Position numbers and translations under genes: made by a program. The notes beneath the pieces are model-generated. The model saw only the letters and a list, made by a program, of their open reading frames with translations. It had not been told where the DNA came from and searched no databases. DNA of 64,000 nt from contig JAYRSJ010000015.1 in NCBI GenBank assembly GCA_041920215.1, positions 41,853 to 105,852 of the forward strand. The letters are read 5' to 3'. The stretch is from JAYRSJ01 sp041920215 (GTDB lineage: Bacteria; Pseudomonadota; Gammaproteobacteria; Burkholderiales; Burkholderiaceae_C). Shown in pieces: positions 25,957 through 33,908 of this stretch (its first letter is position 1; each line of letters starts with the position of its first letter).

Positions 25957-26922
25957 ATGGCCCGCCCGCCCAAGCTGGACCTGCCGATGCGCGAGGGCGT
26001 CAGCGCCAGCGCGGTGGCCTGCCCGCCCGGCCCCTGGGCCGGGGTGCTGGACTTTCTGGCCGAGCGCCTGCCCCTGGTCAGCCGCGCCGACTGGGCGCTG
26101 CGCCTGACCCGTGGCGAGGTGCTGGACGCCCGGGGTCAGGCCCTGCCCGTCGACGCCCCCTACCGGCACGGCAGCCGGCTCTATTACTACCGCCAGCTGG
26201 CGCACGAGGACGAGATCCCGTTCGAAGCCCGCGTGCTGTTCCGGGACGAGCATCTGCTGGTGGCCGACAAGCCGCATTTCCTGCCGGTCACGCCCAAGGG
26301 CCGCTATGTGCAGCAGACCCTGCTGGTGCGGCTGAAGCGCCAGCTGGGCCTGGCCGAGCTGAGCCCCGTGCACCGGCTGGACCGCGAGACCGCCGGGCTG
26401 ACGCTGTTCGCGCTGCGCGCCGACAGCCGCGACGCCTACCAGCGCCTGTTCCGCGAGCGGGCGGTTGAGAAGGTCTACGAGGCCATCGCGCCCGCCCCCG
26501 AGTCGGCCCGGCAAGACCTGACCCTGGCCCTGCCCCTGGTCTACCGCAGCCGCCTGCAGCAGCGCGCCGGCGAAGCCTTCATGCAGATGCAGGAGCTGGC
26601 CCAGGGCGAACCCAATGCCGAGACCCGCATCGCCCTGCTGGAACGACTGCCGGGCGGCCTGGCGCGCTACGAGCTGCGCCCGCTGACCGGCGCCAAGCAC
26701 CAGCTGCGCGCGCAGATGAGCGCGCTGGGCCTGCCCATCGTCGGCGACCGCATCTACCCGACGCTGCAGCCCGAGCAGGCGGTGCCCGACTACCGCCAGC
26801 CGCTGCAGCTGCTGGCGCGCGAGATCGCCTTCGTCGACCCGCTGAGCGGGCAGCCCCGGCATTTCAGTAGCCAGCGTCGCCTGGACGCCGCGGCTAGGGG
26901 CGAATCCGCAAGCCTGATGTAG
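25957..26922 (+). CDS. RluA-family pseudouridine synthase
   Basis: Isomerises specific uridines of rRNA or tRNA to pseudouridine. It has 321 aa, with the catalytic motif HRLDRETAGLTLFAL (Asp of RLD). LLVADKPHFLPVTPKGRYVQQTLL and RPLTGAKHQLRAQMSALGLPIVGDRIYP are family-typical. The N-terminal ~80 residues are S4-like rather than a clear S4 domain. The exact target (RluA, RluC, TruC type) is not decidable by eye. It starts 7 bases after the TIGR02285 gene. Confidence 0.9.
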   Translation: MARPPKLDLPMREGVSASAVACPPGPWAGVLDFLAERLPLVSRADWALRLTRGEVLDARGQALPVDAPYRHGSRLYYYRQLAHEDEIPFEARVLFRDEHLLVADKPHFLPVTPKGRYVQQTLLVRLKRQLGLAELSPVHRLDRETAGLTLFALRADSRDAYQRLFRERAVEKVYEAIAPAPESARQDLTLALPLVYRSRLQQRAGEAFMQMQELAQGEPNAETRIALLERLPGGLARYELRPLTGAKHQLRAQMSALGLPIVGDRIYPTLQPEQAVPDYRQPLQLLAREIAFVDPLSGQPRHFSSQRRLDAAARGESASLM

Positions 26923-26934
26923 CCCACGGGCGCT

Positions 26935-29154
26935 ATGCTTGGCCGGCAACAACCCTCGAACGCCAGCCTCTTGCCAGCAGTTCTAAGCACCTTACCGTCC
27001 GCAGCCGCGTCCCATGCCTGGTGGCCCCGCCGCTGGGTGCTGCTGTTGCTGTTGGTGCTGGGCGGCCTGCTGCTGATCGTGCCCTACGTGCCCGACCTGC
27101 AGGCGCTGACGCGCAGCGAGCAGATCTTCCCGGTCTGGCTGCACACGGTCGCCGAACTGGCGGCGGTGCTGATGTCGGGCCTGGTCTTCGTTGCGGCCTG
27201 GGCGGCGCGCGGTCGCGAGCGCAGCCGCAATCTGCTGTTGCTGGGCTGCGGCTTCCTGGCCGTGGCCCTGTTCGACACGGCACATCTGCTGTCCTACAAG
27301 GGCATGCCGGATTTCTTCACCCCGGCCTCGCCGCACAAGGCCATCGTGTTCTGGCTGTTCGCACGCTTCAGCGCAGCCCTGGTGCTGCTGGCCGTGGCGC
27401 TGTGGCCACAGCCCGCCCCGCAAGCACCGCGCCAGCGCCTGGCGCTGCTGGCGGGTGCGCTGGCCCTGGTCGGCACTGGCCTCGCTCTGCAGCTGGGCTG
27501 GCCGGAGCTGCTGCCGCCCACCTTTGTCGACGGTCAAGGCCTGACCCCGGTCAAGATCGCACTCGAGTACCTGATCGTCGCGCTGCTGCTGCTGGCTGCG
27601 ATGGTCCTGGTGCGCCAGACCGTGCGCGGCGACTACAGCAGCGCCGACCTGGCGCTGGCCGCCCTGATCAGCGTGCTCAGCGAGCTGTGCTTCACGCTCT
27701 ATGCCAATGTCAACGACCTCTACAGCCTGCTGGGCCATGCCTACAAGGTCATCGCCTATTTCTTCATCTACCGGGCGGTTTTTCTGGTGGCGGTGCGCGA
27801 GCCCTACCGGCGCCTGGCCGACGAGATCGTCGAGCGCCAGCAGGCCCAGCAGCGCCTGGCCCATCTGGCCCATCACGACCCGCTGACCGGCCTGCCCAAC
27901 CGCGCGCTGCTGCAGGACCGCATGCAGCAGGCGATCGCCGAATCGCAGCGCAACGGCCAGACGGTGGCGGTGCTGCTGCTGGACCTGGACCAGTTCAAGA
28001 CGGTCAACGATTCGCTGGGCCACGATGCCGGCGATCAGCTGCTCAAGCAGATCGCCCAGCGCCTGCGCGAGGGCCTGCGCGAGACCGACACGGTGGGCCG
28101 GCTGGGTGGCGACGAGTTCCTGATCCTGCTCAAGGGCCTGGGCGAGCGCGCCGCGATCGAGCAGCGCGTTGCCGCGCTGCAGGCCCGTCTGATGGCGCCG
28201 CTGGCGGTGGCCGGCACCGAGCTGCGCATCTCGGCCTCCTTCGGCATCGCGCTCTATCCAGAGCACGGGCGCGATCTGGAGACGCTGCAGCGCCAGTCCG
28301 ATACCGCGATGTACCGCGCCAAGGCCAGCGGCCGCCAGCGCTGGTGCTTCTACGACCCCAGCATGGCGGCCGAGGTGCAGGACCGGATGACGCTGCACAG
28401 CGGCCTGGCCACCGCGCTGGAGCGCGGCGAGTTCGAGCTGCACTACCAGCCGCAGATCGAGCTGGCCAGCGGCCGCATGGTGGGCGCCGAGGCCCTGCTG
28501 CGCTGGCGCCGCGCCGACGGCAGCCTGATGCCGCCGGCCCAGTTCATCCCGGTGGCCGAGGAAAGCGGGCTGATCGTCGGCATCGGCGCCTGGGTGTTGC
28601 GCGAGGCCTGCCGCCAGGCAGCCCGCTGGCCGGCCGTCGATGGCCGCCTGCCCTGGGTGGCGGTCAATCTCTCGGCGCTGCAGTTCCGCGACGGCGATCT
28701 GGAGCAGGTGGTGGTCGAGGCCCTGCAGGACAGCGGGCTGGCGCCCCAGCGCCTGGAACTGGAGCTGACCGAATCCATTCTGATCAGCGACCCGGCCACG
28801 GTGCTGGAGCGGGTGCGCCGGCTCAAGGCGATGGGGCTGATCCTGTCGATCGACGATTTCGGCACCGGCTACTCCAGCCTGTCCTATCTGACCCAGTTTC
28901 CGGTCGACCGGCTCAAGATCGACCGCGGCTTCGTGCAGCAGCTGGGCAGCTGCGGCCAGAACCACACCATCGTCGAGGCCATCGTCGGTCTGGCGCGCAA
29001 TCTGGGGCTTAGCTGCGTGGCCGAGGGGGTGGAGACCGAGACGGCCGCCGAGCAGCTGCGCGGCCTGGGCTGCGCCTATGCCCAGGGCTATCTGTTCGCC
29101 CGGCCGCTGACGCTGGCCCAGCTGGCGGACTACCAGCAGCACCCGCCCCGCTGA
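26935..29154 (+). CDS. MASE3 sensor, diguanylate cyclase/phosphodiesterase (GGDEF-EAL)
   Basis: Inner-membrane c-di-GMP enzyme of 739 aa. An N-terminal MASE3-type sensor with about seven or eight helices (~30-290) carries the conserved AVALFDTAHLLSYKGMPDFF. A GGDEF domain follows (motif 391-395, intact I-site RETD five residues before it). The EAL domain (Glu519 in AEALLRW) has all metal and catalytic residues visible: VNLSALQF, ELTES, SIDDFGTGYSS, LKIDR, AEGVET, QGYLF. Both activities could be live. It starts 12 bases after the pseudouridine synthase gene. Confidence 0.94.
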   Translation: MLGRQQPSNASLLPAVLSTLPSAAASHAWWPRRWVLLLLLVLGGLLLIVPYVPDLQALTRSEQIFPVWLHTVAELAAVLMSGLVFVAAWAARGRERSRNLLLLGCGFLAVALFDTAHLLSYKGMPDFFTPASPHKAIVFWLFARFSAALVLLAVALWPQPAPQAPRQRLALLAGALALVGTGLALQLGWPELLPPTFVDGQGLTPVKIALEYLIVALLLLAAMVLVRQTVRGDYSSADLALAALISVLSELCFTLYANVNDLYSLLGHAYKVIAYFFIYRAVFLVAVREPYRRLADEIVERQQAQQRLAHLAHHDPLTGLPNRALLQDRMQQAIAESQRNGQTVAVLLLDLDQFKTVNDSLGHDAGDQLLKQIAQRLREGLRETDTVGRLGGDEFLILLKGLGERAAIEQRVAALQARLMAPLAVAGTELRISASFGIALYPEHGRDLETLQRQSDTAMYRAKASGRQRWCFYDPSMAAEVQDRMTLHSGLATALERGEFELHYQPQIELASGRMVGAEALLRWRRADGSLMPPAQFIPVAEESGLIVGIGAWVLREACRQAARWPAVDGRLPWVAVNLSALQFRDGDLEQVVVEALQDSGLAPQRLELELTESILISDPATVLERVRRLKAMGLILSIDDFGTGYSSLSYLTQFPVDRLKIDRGFVQQLGSCGQNHTIVEAIVGLARNLGLSCVAEGVETETAAEQLRGLGCAYAQGYLFARPLTLAQLADYQQHPPR

Positions 29155-29236
29155 GCCCGGCGCCACTGTCGGCTGCCGGCTTCACTGGGATATACCCCTG
29201 CCGCGGCGGCCCGGCGGCCATGCACAATTTATCGCC

Positions 29237-29263
29237 ATGACAGGCTCGCAGTACATGCCTTGA
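29237..29263 (+). other. Possible 8-codon upstream ORF coupled to the GGDEF gene
   Basis: ATG at 29237 opens MTGSQYMP with TGA at 29261-29263. The stop overlaps the TTG start (29260-29262) of the next gene as TTGA, the arrangement seen in re-initiation. No strong Shine-Dalgarno precedes it, so support is weak. Confidence 0.3.
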
Positions 29264-30582
29264 ACACCGCCACCCCCGCCGTACCCGCCGGCCGACCGCT
29301 CCACGCGCTGCTGACCGGCTCCATCAAGACCCGCAGCCTGGTCCTGGTCTTGCTGATCGGTCTGCTGGGCGTAGCGCTGAGCACCGGCCTGCGCCTGCGC
29401 GGCGAGCTGCAGCAGCAAAGCCGCCAGCTCGGTACCGAGCAGCGGGCCCTGCCCCTGCTCTACGCCGAGCCGCTGCGCCGCAGCCTGAGCCAGCCACCCG
29501 CCGAAACCGCGCTGCTGCTCAGCCATATGCTGAGCCGGCCCGGCGTGCTGGCGGTGGAGCTGCGCGCCAGCAGCGGCCAACGCCTGAGTGCCGGTGATCC
29601 GGCCCAGCCCGACGGCCAGGCCAGCGAGTTCGCGCTGCCCGACGCCGCCGGCACCGTGCGCGTGCTGCATCAGACACCGGGCTGGCGCAGCCTGCTGGCC
29701 TCCCAGCAGTGGCTGGGAACGGCGCTGGAGCAGCTGGGCCTGGTGCTGGTGCTGAGCCTGGCCAGCGTGCTGGTGCTGGAACGGCTGATGCTCAGACCGC
29801 TGCGCCGCCTGGCCGCCGAGGCACGTAGCTTCGACCCGACCCAGCCGCCCGGCATCTCGCGCTGGAGCGAGCTGAACGCCGGTTCCCCCCCGCTGCGCGA
29901 GCTGCGCGAACTCAACGCCGCCTTCGAACAGGCCCAGCTCTCGCTGGGCGAGGAGCTGCAGCGCGAGCAGGCACGGGCACAGGCCCTCAGTGCCGAGGTC
30001 GAGCGCCGCAACGAAGCGCTGCGCGCCGCCGAGCTGGCGCTGCGCGCCCAGCAGCGCGAACTGGCGGCGCTGAGCCGGCACGATGCGCTGACCGGCCTGG
30101 CGAACCGGCGCGAGTTCGATGATGCGCTGCGCCGCGAGTTCAAGCGCGCGCAGCGCCTGCAGAGCCAGCTGGCGCTGGCGGTGATCGATCTGGATTCCTT
30201 CAAGCGCTTCAACCAGACCGAGGGCCATGCCGCCGGCGATGCGGCACTGCAGGCCTTTGCCGCGCTGCTGGGCGAGCGCTTCAAGCGCGATACCGATATG
30301 GCGGCCCGGCTGGGCGGCGAGGAGTTCGTCGTGCTGCTGCCGGGGCTGGATCTGGCCGAATCGCAGGCCTTGCTGGAGCAGCTGCGCGAGGACTGGCGCG
30401 CCCAGGCGCCGCAGCATGCCGGCAGCCAGAGCGCCGACCAGCGGCTGACGGTCAGCATAGGCCTAGCCGCGCTCTCGCCGCTACGCCCCTATCTGAGCCC
30501 GCAGGCCCTGATGCAGGCGGCCGACGAGGCGCTCTACATCGCCAAGCACACCGGCCGCGACCGGCTCAGCCTGGCGGCATGA
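29260..30582 (+). CDS. Membrane-anchored diguanylate cyclase (GGDEF)
   Basis: Makes c-di-GMP from GTP. It has 440 aa: a first transmembrane helix (SLVLVLLIGLLGVALSTGL, ~26-44), a periplasmic stretch of ~100 residues, a second helix (LGLVLVLSLASVLVLERLML, ~160-180), a HAMP-like and coiled-coil linker, then GGDEF (GGEEF at 352-356, I-site RDTD intact). The start is uncertain: TTG at 29260 is the best available, with no clear Shine-Dalgarno and no ATG until after the first helix. It lies 105 bases after the GGDEF-EAL gene. Confidence 0.9.
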   Translation: MNTATPAVPAGRPLHALLTGSIKTRSLVLVLLIGLLGVALSTGLRLRGELQQQSRQLGTEQRALPLLYAEPLRRSLSQPPAETALLLSHMLSRPGVLAVELRASSGQRLSAGDPAQPDGQASEFALPDAAGTVRVLHQTPGWRSLLASQQWLGTALEQLGLVLVLSLASVLVLERLMLRPLRRLAAEARSFDPTQPPGISRWSELNAGSPPLRELRELNAAFEQAQLSLGEELQREQARAQALSAEVERRNEALRAAELALRAQQRELAALSRHDALTGLANRREFDDALRREFKRAQRLQSQLALAVIDLDSFKRFNQTEGHAAGDAALQAFAALLGERFKRDTDMAARLGGEEFVVLLPGLDLAESQALLEQLREDWRAQAPQHAGSQSADQRLTVSIGLAALSPLRPYLSPQALMQAADEALYIAKHTGRDRLSLAA

Positions 30583-30600
30583 GGCCGGCGCGGCCCTGGG

Positions 30601-31419
30601 TCAGCGGCCGCGCTCCTGGGCCTCGGCCAGCTGCTCGCTGACGCGGCGCGCGGCGCGCAGCACCAGGGTCTCATCGAGCTGGGCCTGGGGGGCGATGTCG
30701 CGGGCAACCTCCTCGATCTGCTCGGGTGCCTGCATCAGCGCCCAGGCCATCACCGAGATGGCCAGCACGCTGCGGCGCTGCACCACGTCGGGCATCAAGA
30801 GGCTGTGTTGCACATGCACATGGTGGCGCACGCTGGCCACCGCGGCCGGCGCCAGGCCCCAGCTCTCGCACAGCGCCGCGCCCAGCGCGTCATGGCTGAC
30901 GCCGAAGGCCGTGTGTTCCAGCTGCACCAGTTCGGCATCGTTCTGCGCGGCACGCAGCATCGCCGGGTAGTGGGCTGGCGCATGGCGGTACAGCACCGCC
31001 TTGCCGCATTCCTCGAACAGGCCGGCCGAGTGGGCCGCCCAGGGGTCCACGCCCAGCATCTGGCCCATACGGCCCATCAGGATGCCGCGCTGCGAGGCGC
31101 GCGCCCACACCGGCTCCAGCTCGGCCGCCGGCGGGAAGGCCGCCCGCAGGCCCATCTCGAAGGTGATGGCTGCCACCTCGCGCATGCCCAGGTAGGTGAG
31201 GGCCTGGTGCACCGTCTGCACCCTGCCCTGCAGGCCGTAGAGTGAGGAGTTGACCGCCTTCATCACCGCCGCGGCCAGGGCCATATCGGTCTCGACCAAG
31301 GACGAGATCGCCGGCAGGTCCACATCCTCGGCCGCCATTAGCAGCGAGAGCTTGACCAGCACCTCGGGCTGGGTGGGGATCTCGATGTCCAAGGTTCGCA
31401 GTTCTGGATCTACAGGCAT
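30601..31419 (-). CDS. HDOD domain-containing protein
   Basis: Protein of 272 aa with the HDOD domain (~10-210): IPTQPEVLVKLSLLMAAEDVDLPAISSLVETDMALAAAVMKAVNSSLYGL. HDOD proteins have an HD-like fold without reliable hydrolase activity and act in signalling, often near c-di-GMP genes. The ATG at 31419 (MPVDPELR) is chosen; an in-frame extension to 31632 reads through non-coding sequence. It converges with the GGDEF gene, 18 bases between stops. Confidence 0.85.
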   Translation of the reverse strand: MPVDPELRTLDIEIPTQPEVLVKLSLLMAAEDVDLPAISSLVETDMALAAAVMKAVNSSLYGLQGRVQTVHQALTYLGMREVAAITFEMGLRAAFPPAAELEPVWARASQRGILMGRMGQMLGVDPWAAHSAGLFEECGKAVLYRHAPAHYPAMLRAAQNDAELVQLEHTAFGVSHDALGAALCESWGLAPAAVASVRHHVHVQHSLLMPDVVQRRSVLAISVMAWALMQAPEQIEEVARDIAPQAQLDETLVLRAARRVSEQLAEAQERGR

Positions 31420-31507
31420 GGTGGGCAGGGGCGGCGGTTGTGCGCTTGATCTTAGCGGCTGTACATGAACGACGGGGCAAGCATTTGTCATCGTGCGCCC
31501 GGGGCCT

Positions 31508-32269
31508 TCACAGCCGCAGCGCGTCCCAGCCGGTCTTGAGGATGAGGGCGCCGACCACCAGTACGAACATGCCGCGCACAAAGCCAGCCCCGTGCTTGAG
31601 CGCCATTCTCGTGCCCAGCAGGCTGCCGACAATATTGGTCAGCGCCATCACCGCCGCGATATGCCACCAGACATGGCCCTTCATCGCGAACAGCAGCAGG
31701 GCCGAGGCGTTGGTGGCGGTGTTCAGCAGCTTGGCGCTGGCCGAGGCATGCAGGAAATCGAAGCCCAGCAGGCGCACGAACAGGAAGACAAAGAAGCTGC
31801 CGGTGCCGGGGCCGAAGAAGCCATCGTAAAAGCCTATCGTCAGGCCGATCGCACTGGCCAGCAGCGCCTGCGCACGGCCGCTGTGGCGCGGCTCGTGATG
31901 CCGGCCCAGATCCTTCTTGAACAGGGTGTAGGCCAGCACCCCCAGCAGGATCAGCGGCAGGGCCTTGCGCAGGCCGCCGGGGCTGACCAGGGTGACCGTC
32001 CAGGCGCCCAGGAAGCTGCCCAGCAGCGCCGCCGCCGCCGCCGGCGCCAGCGCATCCCAGGGCAGCTTCACCCGCTTCGCATACTGCAGCGTGGCCCAGC
32101 CCGTGCCCCAGATCGCCGCGCCCTTGTTGGTGCCGAACAGGGTGGCCGGCGCGGTGGCCGGAAACACGCTGAACAGGGCCGGTACCAGGATCAGACCGCC
32201 GCCGCCGACCACCGCATCGATGAAACCCGCGAACAGGGAGGCCAGGGCGACGGTCAGCAGTTCAAGCAT
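31508..32269 (-). CDS. TSUP family transporter (TauE/SafE)
   Basis: Inner-membrane permease of 253 aa with eight or so helices. The family repeat start FAGFIDAVVGGGGLILVPAL and the second-half signature GFYDGFFGPGTGSFFVFLFV are clear. The family exports sulfoacetate, sulfite or related organosulfonates, but the substrate here is unknown. It lies 88 bases upstream of HDOD on the same strand. A minus-strand terminator (32308-32334) precedes it, so it probably has its own promoter. Confidence 0.9.
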   Translation of the reverse strand: MLELLTVALASLFAGFIDAVVGGGGLILVPALFSVFPATAPATLFGTNKGAAIWGTGWATLQYAKRVKLPWDALAPAAAAALLGSFLGAWTVTLVSPGGLRKALPLILLGVLAYTLFKKDLGRHHEPRHSGRAQALLASAIGLTIGFYDGFFGPGTGSFFVFLFVRLLGFDFLHASASAKLLNTATNASALLLFAMKGHVWWHIAAVMALTNIVGSLLGTRMALKHGAGFVRGMFVLVVGALILKTGWDALRL

Positions 32270-32307
32270 TCAGCGGGGCAGGCAGGGAAGGAAAAACGAG
32301 GGGCCAA

Positions 32308-32334
32308 AGAAAACGGGCACCGAATCGGTGCCCG
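32308..32334 (-). terminator. Intrinsic terminator between the membrane protein gene and the TSUP gene
   Basis: A 9-bp stem CGGGCACCG/CGGTGCCCG (32314-32322 and 32326-32334) with a 3-base loop. On the minus strand it is followed by TTTTCTTT. It would end the transcript of the membrane protein gene that lies upstream. Confidence 0.7.
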
Positions 32335-32340
32335 TGAATT

Positions 32341-32353
32341 GTGACAGTGTCAC
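32341..32353. promoter_or_regulatory. Short palindrome GTGAC-N3-GTCAC
   Basis: Perfect 5-bp arms, 72 bases upstream of the TSUP start on the minus strand. The position suits an operator for the TSUP promoter. No matching regulator is evident. Confidence 0.35.
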
Positions 32354-32556
32354 TGTATTCGTTTGAATTGCTTTGGCTTGTCTTTGTCTCCTCAGCCCCG
32401 CCTGGCAATCACTGTTCGCACAGAGCTTGCATCGAGTGATGCGAATGTAGAGAGCCCAGCCCATGCACGCACTTGGGGTTTTCACCCGCTCTTGCGCACC
32501 AAGACGAGGATGTTTGCATGCGCTTACTTTTTATAAGTGCCAATGAAAATGGCTAT

Positions 32557-32576
32557 TGCGTCAGGATGATGACGCA
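32557..32576. promoter_or_regulatory. Operator-like palindrome TGCGTCA-N6-TGACGCA
   Basis: Perfect 7-bp arms with a 6-base spacer in the AT-rich part of the gap. It lies about 290 bases upstream of the TSUP gene. It resembles a dimeric transcription-factor site; the factor is unknown. Confidence 0.4.
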
Positions 32577-32665
32577 CGGAACTTGCTCATTGGGGCGAAC
32601 AACGCCCCCGCCCGGCCGACGGCTTGGGTGTGGTGTTTGCGCAAATTGCCGCGCCGGCAAGCGAC

Positions 32666-33187
32666 TCAGGGACGCTGCACGGCCGGCTTGGTGGCGGCGC
32701 CGGAGCCCGCCGACAGCCGGCTGCTGACCGGCAGATTACGCCAGGCGCGCCGTCCCGCCAGCAGCACGCCCAGCACGGCGGCGGCGAAGTTCAGCAAGCC
32801 CCAGAACGGCGGCAGGCCGGAGACCAGCAGCAGCTCGGTGGTGGTCATGCGGCCCAGCATGGCCTGGTTGGAGGCGTCAAGCAGGCCGAACAGCACCGCG
32901 GCCAGCCAGCCCAGCAAGAGGCCGGTGAAGCACCAGGTGGTGGTCGGCTTGCTGCCGCGCCGCAGCGGCCGCACGGTGATATAGCTCCACACCAGGCTGA
33001 GCAAATAGACCGGCAGCGCGTGCAGCCCCGCCGCGACCCACTCCTGCAGCAGCGGCTGCTGCAAGCCCAGGCGCCGCAGCAGCGGATGGATAGGCGGCAG
33101 CATGCCCAGCAGATGAATCATCAGCAAGAGCACGCCGACCAGTACCAGGCCGGAAAAGAAGGCAGCGGGGCGACGCATTGATCTCAT
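32666..33187 (-). CDS. Hypothetical inner-membrane protein
   Basis: A 173-aa protein I do not recognise. Four hydrophobic helices are predicted: FFSGLVLVGVLLLMIHLLGML, ALPVYLLSLVWSYITV, CFTGLLLGWLAAVLFGLL, and LLNFAAAVLGVLLAG. Short polar loops and a Ser/Ala-rich tail follow. The ATG at 33187 (MRSMRR) or 33178 may be used. A terminator lies about 330 bases downstream. No operon partner is obvious. Confidence 0.65.
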   Translation of the reverse strand: MRSMRRPAAFFSGLVLVGVLLLMIHLLGMLPPIHPLLRRLGLQQPLLQEWVAAGLHALPVYLLSLVWSYITVRPLRRGSKPTTTWCFTGLLLGWLAAVLFGLLDASNQAMLGRMTTTELLLVSGLPPFWGLLNFAAAVLGVLLAGRRAWRNLPVSSRLSAGSGAATKPAVQRP

Positions 33188-33250
33188 GGTGTTCGCATTC
33201 TGTGCCCATTACGGGCTCGGTGGTGTGCGCCCATCCCGCAGGGCAGGGGC

Positions 33251-33904
33251 CTAGCCCTGCACGCGGTGGGACGGCAGCAGCAATTGTTCACGCTCGGCGA
33301 GGAATCGCTCGAAACCCTGCCACAGCGGCTGGTAGCGCGCCGGGCAGGCGTCAAGCGCCTGCAGCGCCAGCAGGGCTGACTCCAGGCTGGACAACTGGCC
33401 GCTGCGCTGCGCCTTGCGAATGCGGTAGCGCGAGACCGCTTGCTCGGCCGCCAGGCTCAGCCGCGGCAGGGCCTGCAGCGGCGGGTTCAGATGCAGCAGC
33501 AGCCGGCTCTTGCGCCAGGTGCCGTCCAGCAGCACCAGGCGCAGCTGTTCCGGCGGTGGCGGTGCCAGCGCCGGGGGTGGCAGGGCCGGCGCCACGGCCG
33601 TGCCGGGCGGGTCCGGCGGGTAGAGCAGCCAGGGCTGGCGCGGGCGGCCCTGGGCATCCGGGCCCCGCAGCAGCGCCTGCAGCGCCGCGGGTTCGAAGCG
33701 CTCGCCGACCACCAGACGACAGCCGGCCAGCGACAGGGCCAGCAGCGGCGCCGTGCCCTTCTGGTGGCCCTGCTCCAGCGGATGCTGCAGGATCAGCAGC
33801 TCCACCGGGCTGGCGATACGCTGCGGCACGAAGCGGCACAGGCAGCCGCGCAGCGGCCAGGCGCAGCGGCTGCACAAGGAGCGGGAAGACGAACCGGCCG
33901 GCAC
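33251..33904 (-). CDS. DTW domain-containing protein (tRNA-uridine aminocarboxypropyltransferase-like)
   Basis: A 217-aa member of the DTW family, whose studied members add a 3-amino-3-carboxypropyl group to tRNA uridines (acp3U) from S-adenosylmethionine. Zinc-type cysteines CSRCAWPLRGCLC are at the N-terminus. The family motif LLDGTWRKS is seen in the middle. C-terminal LSSLESALLALQAL is family-typical. It lies 4 bases from the stop of the hybrid kinase gene on the same strand, but a functional link is not expected. Confidence 0.88.
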   Translation of the reverse strand: MPAGSSSRSLCSRCAWPLRGCLCRFVPQRIASPVELLILQHPLEQGHQKGTAPLLALSLAGCRLVVGERFEPAALQALLRGPDAQGRPRQPWLLYPPDPPGTAVAPALPPPALAPPPPEQLRLVLLDGTWRKSRLLLHLNPPLQALPRLSLAAEQAVSRYRIRKAQRSGQLSSLESALLALQALDACPARYQPLWQGFERFLAEREQLLLPSHRVQG

Positions 33905-33908
33905 GCGC

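Larger units (their letters stand above)
32270..32665. other. 396-base intergenic region with terminator and palindromes
   Basis: No convincing gene. It contains a minus-strand terminator (32308-32334), a GTGAC-agt-GTCAC palindrome (32341-32353), and TGCGTCA-N6-TGACGCA (32557-32576). The stretch around 32510-32580 is clearly more AT-rich than the flanks. An 84-codon plus-strand frame (32473-32727) overlaps the downstream membrane gene antisense and looks random. Confidence 0.6.

Noticed and set aside
26992..29166. 724-codon minus-strand frame antisense to the GGDEF-EAL gene
   Set aside because: Gln/His/Ala-rich shadow; the plus strand has intact GGDEF and EAL motifs.
32473..32727. 84-codon plus-strand frame in the long intergenic region
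   Set aside because: No Shine-Dalgarno, no conserved pattern, and its end overlaps the membrane gene antisense.
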